Below are positions 8,189 through 18,389 of a stretch of 64,000 nucleotides of DNA, in pieces. The stretch lies in NCBI GenBank assembly GCA_021841585.1, contig JAKBUS010000004.1, positions 1 through 64,000 of the forward strand, in the 5' to 3' direction. Below the pieces are notes generated by a model that saw only the letters and a list, made by a program, of their open reading frames with translations, was not told where the DNA came from and did not search any database. A program made the position numbers and the translations under genes. The stretch comes from Pseudomonadota bacterium. Its GTDB lineage: Bacteria; Pseudomonadota; Gammaproteobacteria; Acidiferrobacterales; Acidiferrobacteraceae. How positions within the stretch are numbered: position 1 is the stretch's first letter; every line of letters starts with the position of its first letter.

Positions 8189-9004
8189 ATGCTCGCCTAC
8201 CCGCACATCAACCCCGTCGGATTTCACATAGGCCCGATCCCCATCCACTGGTACGGCCTGCTCGAAATCATAAGCTTCGTCATCGGCACCGTGTGGCTGA
8301 TCCGGCGGGGCCGCCGCCGCGAATGGCAATGGACGCGCGATCAAGTCCTCGATCTCGAATATTATCTGTCGGTGGGGGCGATCGCCGGTGGCCGCCTGGG
8401 TTATGTCCTGTGGTACGACCTCCCCTACTATCTCGGCCACCCCCTTCAAATCCTCGAGGTCTGGAACGGGGGCATGTCCTTCCACGGCGGGCTCATAGGC
8501 GTCATCCTTGGGTGCTGGGCCTACGGGCGCAAATACCGGCGGTCGACGATGACGGTGCTCGACTTCGTGGCGCCGGCGGCGCCCATAGGTCTCGGCCTAG
8601 GGCGGCTGGCGAACTTCATCAACGACCAGCTGTTTGGGCGCGTAAGCCACCTCCCGTGGGCGATCGTGTTCCCGGCGGGCGGTCCGCAGCCGCGCCAACC
8701 CTCGCAGATCTACGAATTTTTCCTGGAAGGCGTCGTGTTGCTGACGATCCTCGCGGTCTATGGCCGCAAGCGCCGGCCCGTGGGCGCGGTCGGTAGCCTG
8801 TTCGTGCTCTTCTACGGGCTCTTTCGCTTCCTCGTCGAATACACGCGCCAGCCCGATATCCAGCTCGGTTTCGTGCTCGGCCGGCTCGACATGGGGCAGA
8901 TTTTGTCGATCCCAATGATCCCGATCGGCATCGCCCTGCTGTATTGGTCGTACCGGGGCGGCTTCGAGTCGCCCTCAAACGAGCCCCCCGGGGATACGGC
9001 ATGA
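8189..9004 (+). CDS. lgt: prolipoprotein diacylglyceryl transferase
   Basis: Inner-membrane enzyme that moves a diacylglyceryl group from phosphatidylglycerol to the lipobox cysteine of prolipoproteins, the first step of lipoprotein maturation. The 271-residue length is normal. Recognisable motifs are IHWYGLLEI near the N-terminus, GGRLGYVLWY, the region GMSFHGGLIG with the conserved histidine, and the Lgt signature GLGRLANFINDQLFGR with the conserved arginine and asparagine. The C-terminal FRFLVEYTRQPD stretch is also typical. Seven hydrophobic segments are visible. The stop overlaps the next start as ATGA. The later enzyme of the pathway, LspA, is encoded at 25869-26348. Confidence 0.97.
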   Translation: MLAYPHINPVGFHIGPIPIHWYGLLEIISFVIGTVWLIRRGRRREWQWTRDQVLDLEYYLSVGAIAGGRLGYVLWYDLPYYLGHPLQILEVWNGGMSFHGGLIGVILGCWAYGRKYRRSTMTVLDFVAPAAPIGLGLGRLANFINDQLFGRVSHLPWAIVFPAGGPQPRQPSQIYEFFLEGVVLLTILAVYGRKRRPVGAVGSLFVLFYGLFRFLVEYTRQPDIQLGFVLGRLDMGQILSIPMIPIGIALLYWSYRGGFESPSNEPPGDTA

Positions 9005-9462
9005 TGGCGCGACCTGAAGACCTGGCCGCGCACGCCTCCGCCCCCTTGGGGGCGGAGGGCGCCGCCACGCGCCGGTTCACGCGCATCGTGATCGCGCTGA
9101 CTATCCTTTATGGGCTGTGGGCCGCGGTCTTGAGCTTTCGGATCGTGGTCGAGCAGCAGGCCGTGCGCCAACACCTGGATGTGGCGCTGCGCGTGCGCCC
9201 GCCTGGACCCTTTGCCTCCGTGCGCCAAGCGCGCGCAAAGGCGCGCAACTTTGTCACACGACTCAACCATGCCTTCCCGCGCAATCCCTGCGCCCGTGGC
9301 CCGGCCTTCGTTCTCGCCCCACCCACGGCGATCCCCCGCAGGGACTGTCTGGTGGTCATCGTGCCAGGCCTGCATCGCCTCCATGTCCGCGCCTACGATA
9401 CTCAGGGGCATCACATGGACAATATCTTCGAACGCCTGAATCCACCCCCGCGCCGACTGTGA
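9001..9462 (+). CDS. small membrane-anchored protein of unknown function
   Basis: A 153-residue protein whose ATG overlaps the lgt stop as ATGA, which suggests translational coupling. After a short polar N-terminus there is one hydrophobic helix (about residues 27-47, IVIALTILYGLWAAVLSF); the remainder is predicted soluble and contains two cysteines (NPCARG and RRDCLVV) that could form a disulfide in the periplasm. I recognise no family. Its position between lgt and a penicillin-binding protein suggests an envelope role, but that is inference from context only. Confidence 0.65.
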   Translation: MMARPEDLAAHASAPLGAEGAATRRFTRIVIALTILYGLWAAVLSFRIVVEQQAVRQHLDVALRVRPPGPFASVRQARAKARNFVTRLNHAFPRNPCARGPAFVLAPPTAIPRRDCLVVIVPGLHRLHVRAYDTQGHHMDNIFERLNPPPRRL

Positions 9463-9673
9463 GCGACGACCTTGCGGCCCCCGATCAAGAATAGGAACGT
9501 TCAGCCATCCGCCACGGGCGACCGCGGTTCTTGCCAAGACCGCCTCGTATCGGGGAACCTTTGTGCCCGGCCGTCCTCCTATTTTATTTTAGACACCATG
9601 GCGATATGGCCCCGTTCCCGCAAGGTTCGGGGCACGCCCCGACCTCGGATAAGGCCCGCGAACCGCGAAACCC

Positions 9674-12157
9674 GTGTCGACATCTGAACCCACACCCTCT
9701 CCATCACGCCCCCGCCCACGGTGGCGGTTTTGGGCGCTGCTCGCGCTCGCGGTGGGCGGCTTTAACACGTTGCTCGGAATCGGCGCCTGGACGTGGTGGA
9801 CCTGGGACCATCTGCCCGCGGTACGCGCCCTCGAGGATTGGCATCCCGAGCAGCCATTGCGCATCTACGCCGCCAACGGCCGGCTGCTACAGGCCATAGG
9901 CCCCCAGATCCGCTTCGCGCTGCCCCTCACGAAGATCCCGAAACACCTCCAGGAGGCCTTCATCGCCGCCGAAAACGGGCGATTCTACAGCCACGACCCC
10001 CTGTATTATCCGGTGAGCTACCCGGGGATCCTGCGCGCCGCATTCGTGGACATCATCCATCTGGCGCCGGTACAGGGCGCGAGCACGATCGCCGAGCAGG
10101 TCGCGCGCAACTTCTATCTCTCGCCGAAAAAGACGATCGCGCGCAAGGTCGCCGAGATCCTCCTTGCCTACAAGCTCGCCGGTCGCCTCACGCGCGCGCA
10201 GATTCTCGATCTCTACCTGAACAAGATCTATCTCGGCCAGGGCGCCTATGGCGTCGAGGCCGCGGCGCGCACTTATTATGGCAAGGACGTCTCGCAGCTC
10301 ACGCTCGCGCAGATGGCGACCCTGGCCGGATTGCCGGCCGCCCCCTCCTATTTCAATCCGGTCAAGGACCCACAGCTTGCCCGCAAGCGCCGCGACTACG
10401 TGTTGCGCCGCATGTTTGCCGATCACGACATCACGCACCACGCCATGGTCCTCGCCGAGGCGCAACCGATTCGTACGCATTATCATGCGCCCGCCAACAG
10501 TATCGCGCCCTATGCGACCGATTGGATCCGCAAATGGCTAGTGAAGCGCTTCGGGGCGAGCTTCACCTACCGCCGCGGGCTACGCGTCTATACGACCATC
10601 TCACCTCGGGATCAGCGCGCCGCCGATCACAGTCTGGCGGTGGGGCTTGAGAACTACGCGATGGGGCTAGACAGCCTCGACCCCAAGATCTGGCGGGGGC
10701 CGATTGCACGCTTGAAGGGCGCGGCCCTGAAGGCGGCGCTCGCCGGCGAGCGACCGTCCGTGCTCCCCGACCGCGACCCGGCGAACCTACGCTGGGGAGT
10801 GGTCGTGCAAAGCGCCCCGGGGCAGGCGCGCGTGCGTCTCGAGGGGCATCGCAGCATCATCCTGGACTACCGGGACATCGCCTGGGTCCGTCTGCCGCCA
10901 CAAGGCCTGCAGGCCGGAGCGGTAAACCAGATCCTGAAACCCGGCGACCTCATATGGCTGCGCCACTATGTATCAGCGACTAATGCCGGGGCCGGCAACC
11001 GCGCCTGGGGTGCGACCGCGGTGTGGCAACATGTCGCCAATGCCGGCTGGCAACTGGCGGTGGTGCCCAAGGCCCAGGGTGCGCTCGTCTCCCTCGACGC
11101 GCGCACCGGCGCGATCCTAGCCCTGAATGGCGGCTTTAGCTACAAGCTCAGCCACTTCGATCGCGCGCTGTACGCCTATCGCCAGCCAGGATCGGGCTTC
11201 AAGCCCTTCGTCTACGCCGCGGCCATGGATGCCCCGGCCCTGAAGGCCGCCGGCGATCGCCACTACCTGACACCGGTATCGCTCATCAAGGATACGCCGC
11301 TTAGCGTGCCGCTTCCCGATGGCAGCGATTACCGGCCGACCAATTACAGCAACACCTTCTCGCGCACGCCGATCGCGGTCTGGCAGGATCTGGCCGACTC
11401 CCATAACGTTCCGAGCGTGCGCCTGCTGCTCCATATCGGCATCCCGTACGCCGCCGCTTATGTCCATCGCTTCGGCTTTCCGGTTCAGCAGATCCCGCAG
11501 GTCCCATCCATGGTGCTCGGCTCTGGTGACTACACGCCCATGCAGATAGTCCGCGGCTACGCGACCTTTGCAAGCGGGGGCTATCGGCCCCGCCCCTACC
11601 TGATCTCGCGCATCCAGACCACAAGCGGCGGCCATATCTCCCTGCGTGACTGCGCCCTCGGCTACCATCCCGAGACAGCGTCGACACCCGCCATACCGCC
11701 CGGCGTCGCCTTCCTGATGACGCGCATGATGGAGCGCGTCATCCACCAGGGCACGGGGGTTGCCGCCCAAATCCTCCACCGCCGGGCACTGGCCGGCAAG
11801 ACCGGCACCACCAACGGCGAGACCAACGCGTGGTTTACAGGCTACAGCCCGCGCGTGGTCACCACCGTATGGGTGGGCTATGACGACAACCACAGTCTCG
11901 GGCGCTGGGCGGCCGGCGCCCGCGAGGCCCTGCCCATCTGGATCCACTTCATGAAGGCCGCGCTCCAGAATGAACGAGGCCTGCGATTCACAAAGCCCGC
12001 ATCCGTCGTGCGCCGGCGCTACAATCCCAAGACCGGCCTATTGGCCGACTCCGGGCCCTATAAGGCCTATTTCCTTAAGGGCTATCTGCCCCCCCATGGC
12101 GGCGCGGGTTTCGGGGCCATCAAGCACTTCTTTCATAGGCTCGCGAACTTCTTATAA
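9674..12157 (+). CDS. mrcA: class A penicillin-binding protein (bifunctional transglycosylase/transpeptidase)
   Basis: An 827-residue inner-membrane enzyme that polymerises glycan strands and cross-links peptides. One N-terminal helix (about residues 15-40) is followed by a GT51 glycosyltransferase domain with AAENGRFYSHD (catalytic Glu about residue 99), GASTIAEQVARNFYL, and LNKIYLGQGAYGVEAAA. The middle carries an inserted OB-like region. The transpeptidase has SGFK (catalytic Ser about residue 507), SHN (about 575) and KTGT (about 709), all intact. Length and the insert fit PBP1A better than PBP1B or PBP1C. The start is GTG with only a weak ribosome site, so it could lie slightly elsewhere. 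No partner lipoprotein is adjacent. Confidence 0.9.
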   Translation: MSTSEPTPSPSRPRPRWRFWALLALAVGGFNTLLGIGAWTWWTWDHLPAVRALEDWHPEQPLRIYAANGRLLQAIGPQIRFALPLTKIPKHLQEAFIAAENGRFYSHDPLYYPVSYPGILRAAFVDIIHLAPVQGASTIAEQVARNFYLSPKKTIARKVAEILLAYKLAGRLTRAQILDLYLNKIYLGQGAYGVEAAARTYYGKDVSQLTLAQMATLAGLPAAPSYFNPVKDPQLARKRRDYVLRRMFADHDITHHAMVLAEAQPIRTHYHAPANSIAPYATDWIRKWLVKRFGASFTYRRGLRVYTTISPRDQRAADHSLAVGLENYAMGLDSLDPKIWRGPIARLKGAALKAALAGERPSVLPDRDPANLRWGVVVQSAPGQARVRLEGHRSIILDYRDIAWVRLPPQGLQAGAVNQILKPGDLIWLRHYVSATNAGAGNRAWGATAVWQHVANAGWQLAVVPKAQGALVSLDARTGAILALNGGFSYKLSHFDRALYAYRQPGSGFKPFVYAAAMDAPALKAAGDRHYLTPVSLIKDTPLSVPLPDGSDYRPTNYSNTFSRTPIAVWQDLADSHNVPSVRLLLHIGIPYAAAYVHRFGFPVQQIPQVPSMVLGSGDYTPMQIVRGYATFASGGYRPRPYLISRIQTTSGGHISLRDCALGYHPETASTPAIPPGVAFLMTRMMERVIHQGTGVAAQILHRRALAGKTGTTNGETNAWFTGYSPRVVTTVWVGYDDNHSLGRWAAGAREALPIWIHFMKAALQNERGLRFTKPASVVRRRYNPKTGLLADSGPYKAYFLKGYLPPHGGAGFGAIKHFFHRLANFL

Positions 12158-12189
12158 GGCCGCAAACCCGCCATCCGCCCATCGGTCAC

Positions 12190-13527
12190 TCAATAACCGG
12201 GGTATTTTTGCTCCATTCGCGCGCGCAGCGCGTGATCGGGTTGGTGACTGGCGTCGCCGGGGTCTCCGTCATACCATTTTGCAAACGCCACGAGGTCTTC
12301 GGCGAGTTCGGTTATGACGTCACGCAACTCCAAGGGCTCGAGAAGGGACGCCGGAATAGTCTCCGCCCCCCACAAGGCCCCCAGGATGTTGCCGGTGATC
12401 GAGCCGGTCGAATCGGAGTCACCACCATGGTTGACCGCACGGATCACGCCGTCGCTGAAATCCCGGGCGGTCAGCGCACAATAGACTCCAACGGCCAGGG
12501 CCTCCTCGGCGATCCAGCCCTCACCAATATGCGGGATCGCGGCGACGGGATCGTCGGGGCACTGCTGTGCCCATTTTTCGGCCCGCTGCAGTGCATCCTC
12601 GGTGTTTGCACCGTGCCGCTCACGGGCCAAACACTCGTGGACGCAGGCAAGCGCCTCTTTTACATCACGCCCCCGCACGATCTCGGCGATCAGTACCGCC
12701 AGTGCCCCGGCGGCAATCGCGCCCGTCGGATGACCGTGGGTGAGCGCCGCCAAGGCCTTGCCGAGCGCCATGGTCTTGCGCGGCTCATAGCCCACCCAAC
12801 CGTGCACGAGCCCCACCGGGGCGATACGCATGACACCCCCGCAGCCCTTGCTGTCATTAGTGGCAGGCTCGCCTAAGACTGTCATCGCTTCCAGTGCCGC
12901 AAGACATGTCGCCCCCGGGCCGCGGCGGTGGTGGAGATCGTCGTGGCTCATGAGCCAGCCATCCTGGGAGCGGCCGTCGCCGGCCGGGGGCCACTCCAAA
13001 ACGCCCCCATCGCGTCCGAAACGCGGCGGCCGCCCGGTCTGGGTACTGAACCAGCGGTCATAGGCCGCCGCCACCAGGCCCTCGACCGTCCCGCGATTGC
13101 CCAAGGCACGACGCATGCCGTCACGGATCAGGCCCTCGGCGGTAAAGAGCGTCATCTGCGTGTCATCGGTGATCGCCCCCATGCGCCCGTAAGCCAAGGC
13201 ATAACCGGTGATCCCGGTGGCTCCGAAACGCGCCAAGATCTCCGGATACCGCAGAAACTCCACCGGCGCGCCGAGGGCGTCACCCGCCGCCCCGCCGACG
13301 AGACAACCCACGAAGCGCGAGCGCAGAAGCGCCTTTCGCGTCTCTTTGTCTGCGCGCGCCACGGAAGACGGAGCGGCCGAGGCGGACGTCCCATGCGCAC
13401 CTTCCGGCTGGCGGCCCGGCCCTTTTGTCACCGCGCCCACCGCATCGGGCATGCCGGCCTCATTGATTGCGGGATGCGCATACCACGCGGTCGGCGGGCC
13501 TTGCTGTTTTCGTCCTTGCGCATACAC
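12190..13527 (-). CDS. ADP-ribosylglycohydrolase family protein
   Basis: The DraG/ARH fold starts at about residue 68 with RFVGCLVGGAAGDALGAPVEF, and holds the two metal-ligand motifs ITDDTQMT (about residue 118) and GGDSDSTGSITGNILGA (about residue 368). These aspartates coordinate the two divalent ions used to remove ADP-ribose from arginine or related sites. The usual length is 300-350 residues; the first 65 here are proline- and alanine-rich and may be noncoding, so the true start could be at ATG 13452 or later. The next two genes upstream on the same strand are a small unknown protein and a double AAA+ ATPase. No ADP-ribosyltransferase is recognisable nearby, so the target is unknown. 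Confidence 0.88.
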   Translation of the reverse strand: MYAQGRKQQGPPTAWYAHPAINEAGMPDAVGAVTKGPGRQPEGAHGTSASAAPSSVARADKETRKALLRSRFVGCLVGGAAGDALGAPVEFLRYPEILARFGATGITGYALAYGRMGAITDDTQMTLFTAEGLIRDGMRRALGNRGTVEGLVAAAYDRWFSTQTGRPPRFGRDGGVLEWPPAGDGRSQDGWLMSHDDLHHRRGPGATCLAALEAMTVLGEPATNDSKGCGGVMRIAPVGLVHGWVGYEPRKTMALGKALAALTHGHPTGAIAAGALAVLIAEIVRGRDVKEALACVHECLARERHGANTEDALQRAEKWAQQCPDDPVAAIPHIGEGWIAEEALAVGVYCALTARDFSDGVIRAVNHGGDSDSTGSITGNILGALWGAETIPASLLEPLELRDVITELAEDLVAFAKWYDGDPGDASHQPDHALRARMEQKYPGY

Positions 13528-13633
13528 ACCTCACGTCTCGTTGTCGCGCTTCCATTATACCCATCCCCGCCGCACGGCCTCTTTGGAGCTGCCATCCCCG
13601 CCGGACCCTGGCGTCACAGGCCCCTGGGCACCG

Positions 13634-13987
13634 CTAGCCCGCCGGGCTTACCGACGTGATGCGATAGGTCAATTCCTCGCCCTCGTCATCGATGACCGTG
13701 AAATGCTCGCCCGCCACCAGGACCTTGTTGAACACATTCGTGCCATACGGAAGGGCCGGCTCGTCCGGACACCAGGTCCGCCATCCACAGAAATCGAAGC
13801 GTGCGCCGTCACGGTCCGTAACGAGCGTGCAAGGATACTTCTGGGGACCCTCGTCGTTGCAGTCCTCCACCGTATAGCCCATCCACTCTCCCGGTATCAA
13901 CCGGCGCTCGTCATCGACCGCCCCTAGAAACATGATCTTCTCATCCGGCTCCACGACCCACTCCGCTATCACGCGCATGACCGTCAT
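13634..13987 (-). CDS. small acidic protein of unknown function
   Basis: A 117-residue acidic protein. The ATG at 13987 is preceded by GAGGGGGTG, a strong ribosome site, so I reject the longer frame from 14137, whose extra 50 residues are glycine-rich filler. The sequence contains several tryptophans and cysteines (GWRTWCPDEPALPYGTNVFNK) and ends in a beta-rich stretch, FTVIDDEGEELTYRITSV. I know no family for it. It sits between the ADP-ribosylglycohydrolase and the double AAA+ gene on the same strand. Confidence 0.7.
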   Translation of the reverse strand: MTVMRVIAEWVVEPDEKIMFLGAVDDERRLIPGEWMGYTVEDCNDEGPQKYPCTLVTDRDGARFDFCGWRTWCPDEPALPYGTNVFNKVLVAGEHFTVIDDEGEELTYRITSVSPAG

Positions 13988-14190
13988 AATCACCCCCTCG
14001 TTTATAATATCGATGTGCCCAATCGACCTTCGGTCGCACCCGGATCCCAAACCAGATCCCCAACCAGACCCGCCCGCGCGCGGATGCCTGAACCCATAAC
14101 AGCCAACGCACGCCAAACCCGCGGGCGTGCTCATCAATGACCCCGATATCTAACGCACCCGGGGGCCGCGACAACACGGCTCGTCGCGCC

Positions 14191-16305
14191 TCATGACACG
14201 GCGGCTGTGAACCCCATGCCACGGCCGTAAGCGCGGCCACGGCCGCGCCATGCCGCGTGGATGGCCTTCACAAGACCGGTGGGGGTCCAGGACTCCTCGA
14301 GACGCAGACCCTGGAGGACGGCAGCGACATCGCCCACGGTCAGGCCCTCGCATTGATCCAGAAGGCGCATCTCCGGCAGCGGCAGTCCCGCCGTCATCCC
14401 ATGATCGGCGAGGATGTGCGCCACGAGCGCGTGCCGCTGCTCGCGGGCGAGCGGATGAAACGTGACGATGCGATCGAAACGACGGAAGGCGGCCTCGTCG
14501 AGATCGTCGCAGGCATTGGTGGTGGCGATAAAGACCCCCTCGAAACACTCCATCTGCGTCAGCATCTCGTTGACCTGCGTCACCTCCCAGTGGTGGCGCG
14601 CCCAGGCACGGCTGCGCAAGAAGGAATCGCATTCATCCAGCAACAACACCGCGCCCTGCGCACGGGCGCGATCAAACATCTCGGCCATGCGCCGTTCGGA
14701 CATACCCAGATAGGGATCCAGCAGATCCGAGGCCCGATAGGCGAGCAGCGGCCGCCCCAGGGTCTCGGCCAGATGCCGCGCCCACGCGCTCTTTCCGGTA
14801 CCAGGCGCCCCCGCGCACAAGACCCGGGCGCATCCCCGGCGGCCGACGCCGGCAGCCAGGGCCGTCAGATCACAGTCGGCATTCACGAACGCCGTTTCAT
14901 AGCCGAGCCACGCGCCCTCTCGGTCTGGCAATGCCGCGTGGCCTAGCGCCGCCAAAAGCCCATTCAACACCCGCCCGCAATACTCGGCGCGGGCCTCGGC
15001 ATCATCGATGGCCGCAAGCCCCGTGGTACGGGCGGCCTGCGCAAGCAGACCGGGGACCAGGCGCTCGTGGCGCGCGATGCGGCCGGCCAGCGGATGGCCA
15101 GCCAGGCCCAGGGGCGCCAGATATTCAGCGGCAAGGCGCGCGCGGACCGCCATCGGCGGCGGCGGGATCTCGCAAGCCAGACTAAAGCGTCGCAGCAGCG
15201 CCGGATCGATATCATCGATCTTGTTGCCGATCCAGATCACGGGGCTTGCCGTTTGCTCTAGGAGATCAATCGAAAAGCCCTTGCCGACACCGACCCGATC
15301 GGTCATTCCGGGGAATGCGTATTCCTCCCGAAAATAGTCCTCGACCTCATCGAACAACACGACCGCCCGCTGGCCGTGGGCGGCGAGTTGCGTCACCAGC
15401 CGCAACGCCCGCGCCCGCCCTTGAGGCGCCAGGGTATCGCCATGGGCATTGGTGACGGCTACCTCGAGAAGGCGCATGCCCAGATCGGCCGCAAGCGCCC
15501 GCGCCAAGGCGGTCTTACCGGTACCTGGGGGCCCATAAAACAGGACATTCACGCCACGCTCGCCATGAGTGGCGCCCTTTAGGAGCGGCCCTGCCAGCGT
15601 AAGCACATGGGCGAGGTGAGCGAAGTCGGCCACGGCCCGCGGCGGCTCTCCGCCGGTCTTCAGGTAAGAGGCGAGCAGCGTTGCCGCTGATAGGTTCGGT
15701 TCGAGCAGGCGCGCCAGCAGGTCCGGGGCGGTCTCCAGCCAATCATCCAGGTCGCTCCCGTAACCCGGGGTCTCCACGGTCACGAGACCGACGGCCACGA
15801 GCACGGACCCGCGCGCCAGCACCGCCGCCACCTCCGACTCCGTCACCCCGAGGCAAACGGCGGTCAGCGCGATCAACTCGGCGCGGCTCCGCACCTTGCT
15901 CATGTGCTCAAGGCCCTGCCGAAAGAGCCCAGGGGCCTTGGCGAGCGCGGCAAAGAGCAGGACCTCCTGCTCGATGGCGTTCAAGTGAATTTCGGCGCTC
16001 AAGGTTTGCACGCCGGGCAGGCCGGCGAGTGCCGTCTTTTCGGCGGCCTGCAAGGCGGCCCGCATGGCCGCCAGGATGCCCCGCCGGGAGGCATCGCGGG
16101 AGAGAGTCCCAAGACCCAGCAGCCGCCGCATCTGAAACGCCTCGGCCTCCTCGTGTTCCTCATCACCCTCGTCTAGACGCAACGACCGCCAGCCTTCGAT
16201 CTTCAGCAGCCCGCGCAAAAGCCACAGGCGCATGCGCGCCTCCAGGGCCGGCCACTGGCCATAACCGGTATTGCGCCGCAACCCGCGCGCAACGACTTTT
16301 TTCAT
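14191..16305 (-). CDS. double AAA+ ATPase
   Basis: A 704-residue protein with two AAA+ modules after a 240-residue helical N-terminal region. Module 1 has Walker A GPPGTGKTALA, Walker B VVLFDEVEDYF, a sensor asparagine in WIGNKID and an arginine finger in LLRRFS. Module 2 has Walker A GAPGTGKSAWA, Walker B VLLLDECDSFL, sensor ATTNACDDLD and FRRFDRI. Both ATPase sites look intact, so it should work as a ring-shaped remodeller of the Cdc48/ClpA broad type, though the N-domain matches no adaptor domain I recognise. I chose ATG 16305, with GGTGA before it, over TTG 16320. No protease partner is next to it. Confidence 0.82.
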   Translation of the reverse strand: MKKVVARGLRRNTGYGQWPALEARMRLWLLRGLLKIEGWRSLRLDEGDEEHEEAEAFQMRRLLGLGTLSRDASRRGILAAMRAALQAAEKTALAGLPGVQTLSAEIHLNAIEQEVLLFAALAKAPGLFRQGLEHMSKVRSRAELIALTAVCLGVTESEVAAVLARGSVLVAVGLVTVETPGYGSDLDDWLETAPDLLARLLEPNLSAATLLASYLKTGGEPPRAVADFAHLAHVLTLAGPLLKGATHGERGVNVLFYGPPGTGKTALARALAADLGMRLLEVAVTNAHGDTLAPQGRARALRLVTQLAAHGQRAVVLFDEVEDYFREEYAFPGMTDRVGVGKGFSIDLLEQTASPVIWIGNKIDDIDPALLRRFSLACEIPPPPMAVRARLAAEYLAPLGLAGHPLAGRIARHERLVPGLLAQAARTTGLAAIDDAEARAEYCGRVLNGLLAALGHAALPDREGAWLGYETAFVNADCDLTALAAGVGRRGCARVLCAGAPGTGKSAWARHLAETLGRPLLAYRASDLLDPYLGMSERRMAEMFDRARAQGAVLLLDECDSFLRSRAWARHHWEVTQVNEMLTQMECFEGVFIATTNACDDLDEAAFRRFDRIVTFHPLAREQRHALVAHILADHGMTAGLPLPEMRLLDQCEGLTVGDVAAVLQGLRLEESWTPTGLVKAIHAAWRGRGRAYGRGMGFTAAVS

Positions 16306-17356
16306 GATATTCACCGTCAAGACAACGAACTTACGACACCGCTCATCATGCGCCGCGCTTGCCTCATTTCCTGTCGCACCGCGTCCCGTCTGAACTCAGA
16401 CAGCCATGACCTCCCCCGATCAGGCCATGACCCAGACCCCTTTGAGCCCAAGTTTGAGACCGGCGGCCCAATCTCGCATCCCCCGCGCCCCGGATCGCCA
16501 CATGGGCCTACCGCGGTCACCGCTCGCGCGATTCGCGGATCGCGCTAGGGCCACTGGGTATTTATGGGACGCCGGCTTGTGGCCCCACCATGGCGCATCA
16601 CCGCTTACGCTCGCGGCCGCACATCACTTTGTGATGAGCCTCATCCCAAATGCACGGATGACCCTGCCACGGCGGAGGCGCTATTAGAGCGCCTTTTCTA
16701 TCACGAATCTTTGATAATACTCAGTCATTCATAGCGATATGATAATATTCCCGCAATTATTGCGTCCGCTTACCTCATTCAGAACCTACGGACATGGGCC
16801 TTACCGGTCACGTGTCATTTCTTCAAAGAACACCTCACAAGCCGCGACACAGACACATTCTCTGGTCAGCACGCGGATGCGCCATTCCGCGGAACCTGCC
16901 ACGCATGCCTGCCGTGCCATTTCGGCAGATGCCATCGCAAAGATTTTGTCTCCTTTCGGATACAAAATACCTGGAAATTTCCCAGCATTACATCCTTATG
17001 CCCGCGCACCCTTGCCTTGTGCACGGCCAATACAGGACCCTTATCACAACATGGCCTGCGAATGCCCTATCATGCTGCTTGCACCGGTATCTTTGCTGCA
17101 ATCATTTGGTATCAAGAATATTCAGGAACTTGTCCCGATCATTCGCACACATGAGACACGACGGGCATCGCGTACAGGACAGTGAGTCGCCACCCTTTGC
17201 GCCACCACCATGCAGGATAGGTGCGCGGCGCTTGACGGGGATCGTAATTGCGCCCGCGCGGGCGACAGGCCGGGACGAGAAATATGAATGCTCGCCCTCA
17301 CCCCGCATGGACCCGCATAAGCGGCATGCGCGCCGCGCGGCAACCAGGAGAATCCT
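16306..17356. other. intergenic region at the left edge of the accessory stretch
   Basis: About 1.05 kb with no convincing gene. The ORFs 16739..17185 and 16794..17531 overlap each other in different frames, lack a ribosome site and show no domain-like pattern. Composition drops toward AT around 16690-16780. No tRNA or terminator is evident. Confidence 0.45.
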
Positions 17357-17932
17357 ATGCATGTCCTTTACGGCATGGACTTTAGGTTCAACCGCGGCGC
17401 TCATGGTGAGGGATTTGAAAGTTTCCAGATTACTGCCCGCCCGGACCCGGGACACCCCACGTCGTTGCGTGACACCTTGGGGCATATCGAGCGAATCATC
17501 GATACCGTGGTACAAGGGGGCGCGCGCATAGACGTCCCCGACGGGGGCTCTTGCGCCATCATCGAGCTTAGCAAGATCTCCGTGTACAACGAGGCCTTTT
17601 CGAAGATCGGGGGCGGGTTTGACTATAGAGGCAAGTATCGGCCGGCCTCCGGCGAGCGCTCGGTGCAGTACCTCACCGCTAGCGTCCGCGGCATAGTCCG
17701 GCGCCTTTTCAACGGCACGATAGACGCCCGCGTCACCTCTTTCCTGTCAGCGGGACCGATCATCAATCTGGCTCTTTTCGATCGGATCCTGGCGGACCGG
17801 AAATTCCGCGCGAGCGACGAGGCGCAAGAGGTTCTGGCGCGCATTGCCACTCTACGCGCCGGGCGGCGTTCCGCCGATCTTGACGAATGGGTGGCGCTTC
17901 TGGGCCGGAAAGATTCGGCAAGGCCGGCATGA
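17357..17932 (+). CDS. orphan protein of unknown function
   Basis: A 191-residue protein with CAGGAGAATCCT before the ATG, a plausible ribosome site. It begins MHVLYGMDFRFNRGAHGEGFESFQITARP and has balanced composition with mixed helix and strand, and no signal peptide or membrane segment, so it looks like a soluble cytoplasmic protein. Codon use is like that of the surrounding genes. I recognise no family. Neighbours on both sides are long gene-free stretches, so context gives no help beyond its place in the accessory region. Confidence 0.6.
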   Translation: MHVLYGMDFRFNRGAHGEGFESFQITARPDPGHPTSLRDTLGHIERIIDTVVQGGARIDVPDGGSCAIIELSKISVYNEAFSKIGGGFDYRGKYRPASGERSVQYLTASVRGIVRRLFNGTIDARVTSFLSAGPIINLALFDRILADRKFRASDEAQEVLARIATLRAGRRSADLDEWVALLGRKDSARPA

Positions 17933-18389
17933 CGGCCGGGCGGGAATCCGTATCGAATTTCGCGCATGCCTTAATTGCGATTTATTGACGACTGTAAAGG
18001 GCCATCGCGATCCCCGCCGCGAGATGGCGCCCATACACGAGGTTTCCACCTCATTTGGGCGCGGCGGCGGCGGTCTTCGGTCCCAGCCATGAGCCTAAAC
18101 GGCCTTGATGGCCGCGGTCGTGCCCTCATATGGCGTGCGGATAGCTGGGTCCGCCTCGCCTCGAAGGCGACGCCTTATCGCCGTGCCATAAAAACCCGAC
18201 CCTGTCTGGCCCGATGGGCCCATGAGCCGGGGCCCTGTTATGGCATGAGGGCGCGCTATGGATATTGGAACACCGGATGGGCGCGCATTGAGGGCATGAC
18301 ACAAAAGGGCCCGCCTGGGGCGTGCGACCCGGATTGGCGGCTTGCGCGCGGGTCAAAGGCCAAAACGAAGACCCCGCTCCAAATCAATA
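17933..18389. other. gap with no recognisable gene
   Basis: About 460 bp between the orphan gene and the first hipA. Several short open frames overlap here in all directions and none stands out. Confidence 0.4.

Noticed and set aside
16739-17185. 148-codon open frame in the gap before the orphan gene
   Set aside because: No ribosome site, atypical composition and overlap with another open frame in a different phase.
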